This document shows positions 5,906-6,044 of a DNA stretch of 6,044 nt, piece by piece. Both the position numbers and the translations under genes were made by a program. The stretch comes from Chitinivibrionales bacterium (GTDB lineage: Bacteria > Fibrobacterota > Chitinivibrionia > Chitinivibrionales > WJMI01), in contig WJJU01000100.1 in NCBI GenBank assembly GCA_014729595.1, positions 1-6,044 on the forward strand, given 5' to 3'. Position 1 is the first letter of the stretch. The number at the start of each line of letters is the position of its first letter. Below the pieces are notes generated by a model. The model was given only the letters and a program-made list of their open reading frames with translations. It had not been told where the DNA came from and searched no databases.

Positions 5906-6044
5906 CGGGTCGCTCTCGGGGGTGGTAGCGTTTGTGGGCGGCTTTGAGGTCGCCGATGTCGATGCGGGTGTAAATCTGCGTGCTCGACAGATCGGCGTGG
6001 CCCAGAAGCTCCTGCACGTAGCGGATATCGGCGCCGTTGTGCAA
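5889..6044 (-). CDS. Second tyrosine recombinase, C-terminal end (partial)
   Basis: Fifty-one residues and a TGA stop are visible; the gene enters from beyond 6044. The piece reads LHNGADIRYVQELLGHADLS and then STQIYTRIDIGDLKAAH, which contains the final catalytic His (in LLGH) and the Tyr nucleophile (in IYTR) of tyrosine recombinases. It lines up with the end of the adjacent recombinase (NLRIIQELLGHSRLTTAQIYTHIEKNDLR), showing that the two are paralogues. Its last codons overlap the start of the downstream recombinase by 17 bases in a different frame. The upstream catalytic Arg, Lys and HxxR lie outside the window, so integrity cannot be judged. Confidence 0.92.
   Translation of the reverse strand: MHNGADIRYVQELLGHADLSSTQIYTRIDIGDLKAAHKRYHPRERPDDHDP

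Noticed and set aside
1..6044. CRISPR array, tRNA or rRNA genes
   Set aside because: No regularly spaced direct repeats, no tRNA-like cloverleaf with a CCA end and no rRNA signature sequence were seen.

Overview
The window holds a compact bacterial housekeeping cluster on the + strand (about 1-3389), one further + strand gene of a Cys-rich DUF1848-type family (3413-4276), and then a minus-strand tract of mobile and decayed sequence (about 4277-6044). The order RNase Y tail, ymdB, xseA, xseB, ispA is typical of bacteria that use RNase Y instead of an RNase E-centred system (Firmicutes, many deltaproteobacteria, Spirochaetes, FCB-type and candidate phyla). The core genes have moderate G+C (32 of 60 bases in 1261-1320). 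I cannot name a genus. An uncultured FCB-like or deltaproteobacteria-like lineage is a low-confidence guess.

Region 1 (1-3389): the last 27 codons of rny are followed by ymdB, which overlaps xseA in an ATGA. A 98-base gap separates xseA from xseB, and xseB overlaps ispA by 8 bases. Together these genes serve mRNA decay and cyclic-nucleotide turnover (rny, ymdB), single-strand DNA degradation by exonuclease VII (xseA, xseB), and farnesyl diphosphate synthesis (ispA). The dxs gene that often follows xseB-ispA is not here. A 287-residue DUF1848-type protein with a C-terminal CX3CX2C cluster follows instead, and it seems to lack the family's usual C-terminal tail.

Region 2 (4277-5044) has no intact gene I can defend. 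On the minus strand it holds the last 74 codons of an IS66-type transposase, with a possible IS end beside it, and a short remnant of an RHS-repeat core domain broken by a one-base frameshift. A perfect 10-bp inverted repeat lies in the RHS remnant.

Region 3 (5045-6044, minus strand) is G+C rich (46 of 60 bases in 5281-5340). It carries a complete 286-residue tyrosine recombinase and, just upstream and overlapping it by 17 bases, the C-terminal end of a second tyrosine recombinase that runs off the window. This looks like the edge of a multi-recombinase element, possibly of the recombinase-in-trio (RIT) kind. The chromosome-to-mobile transition lies near 4240-4420.
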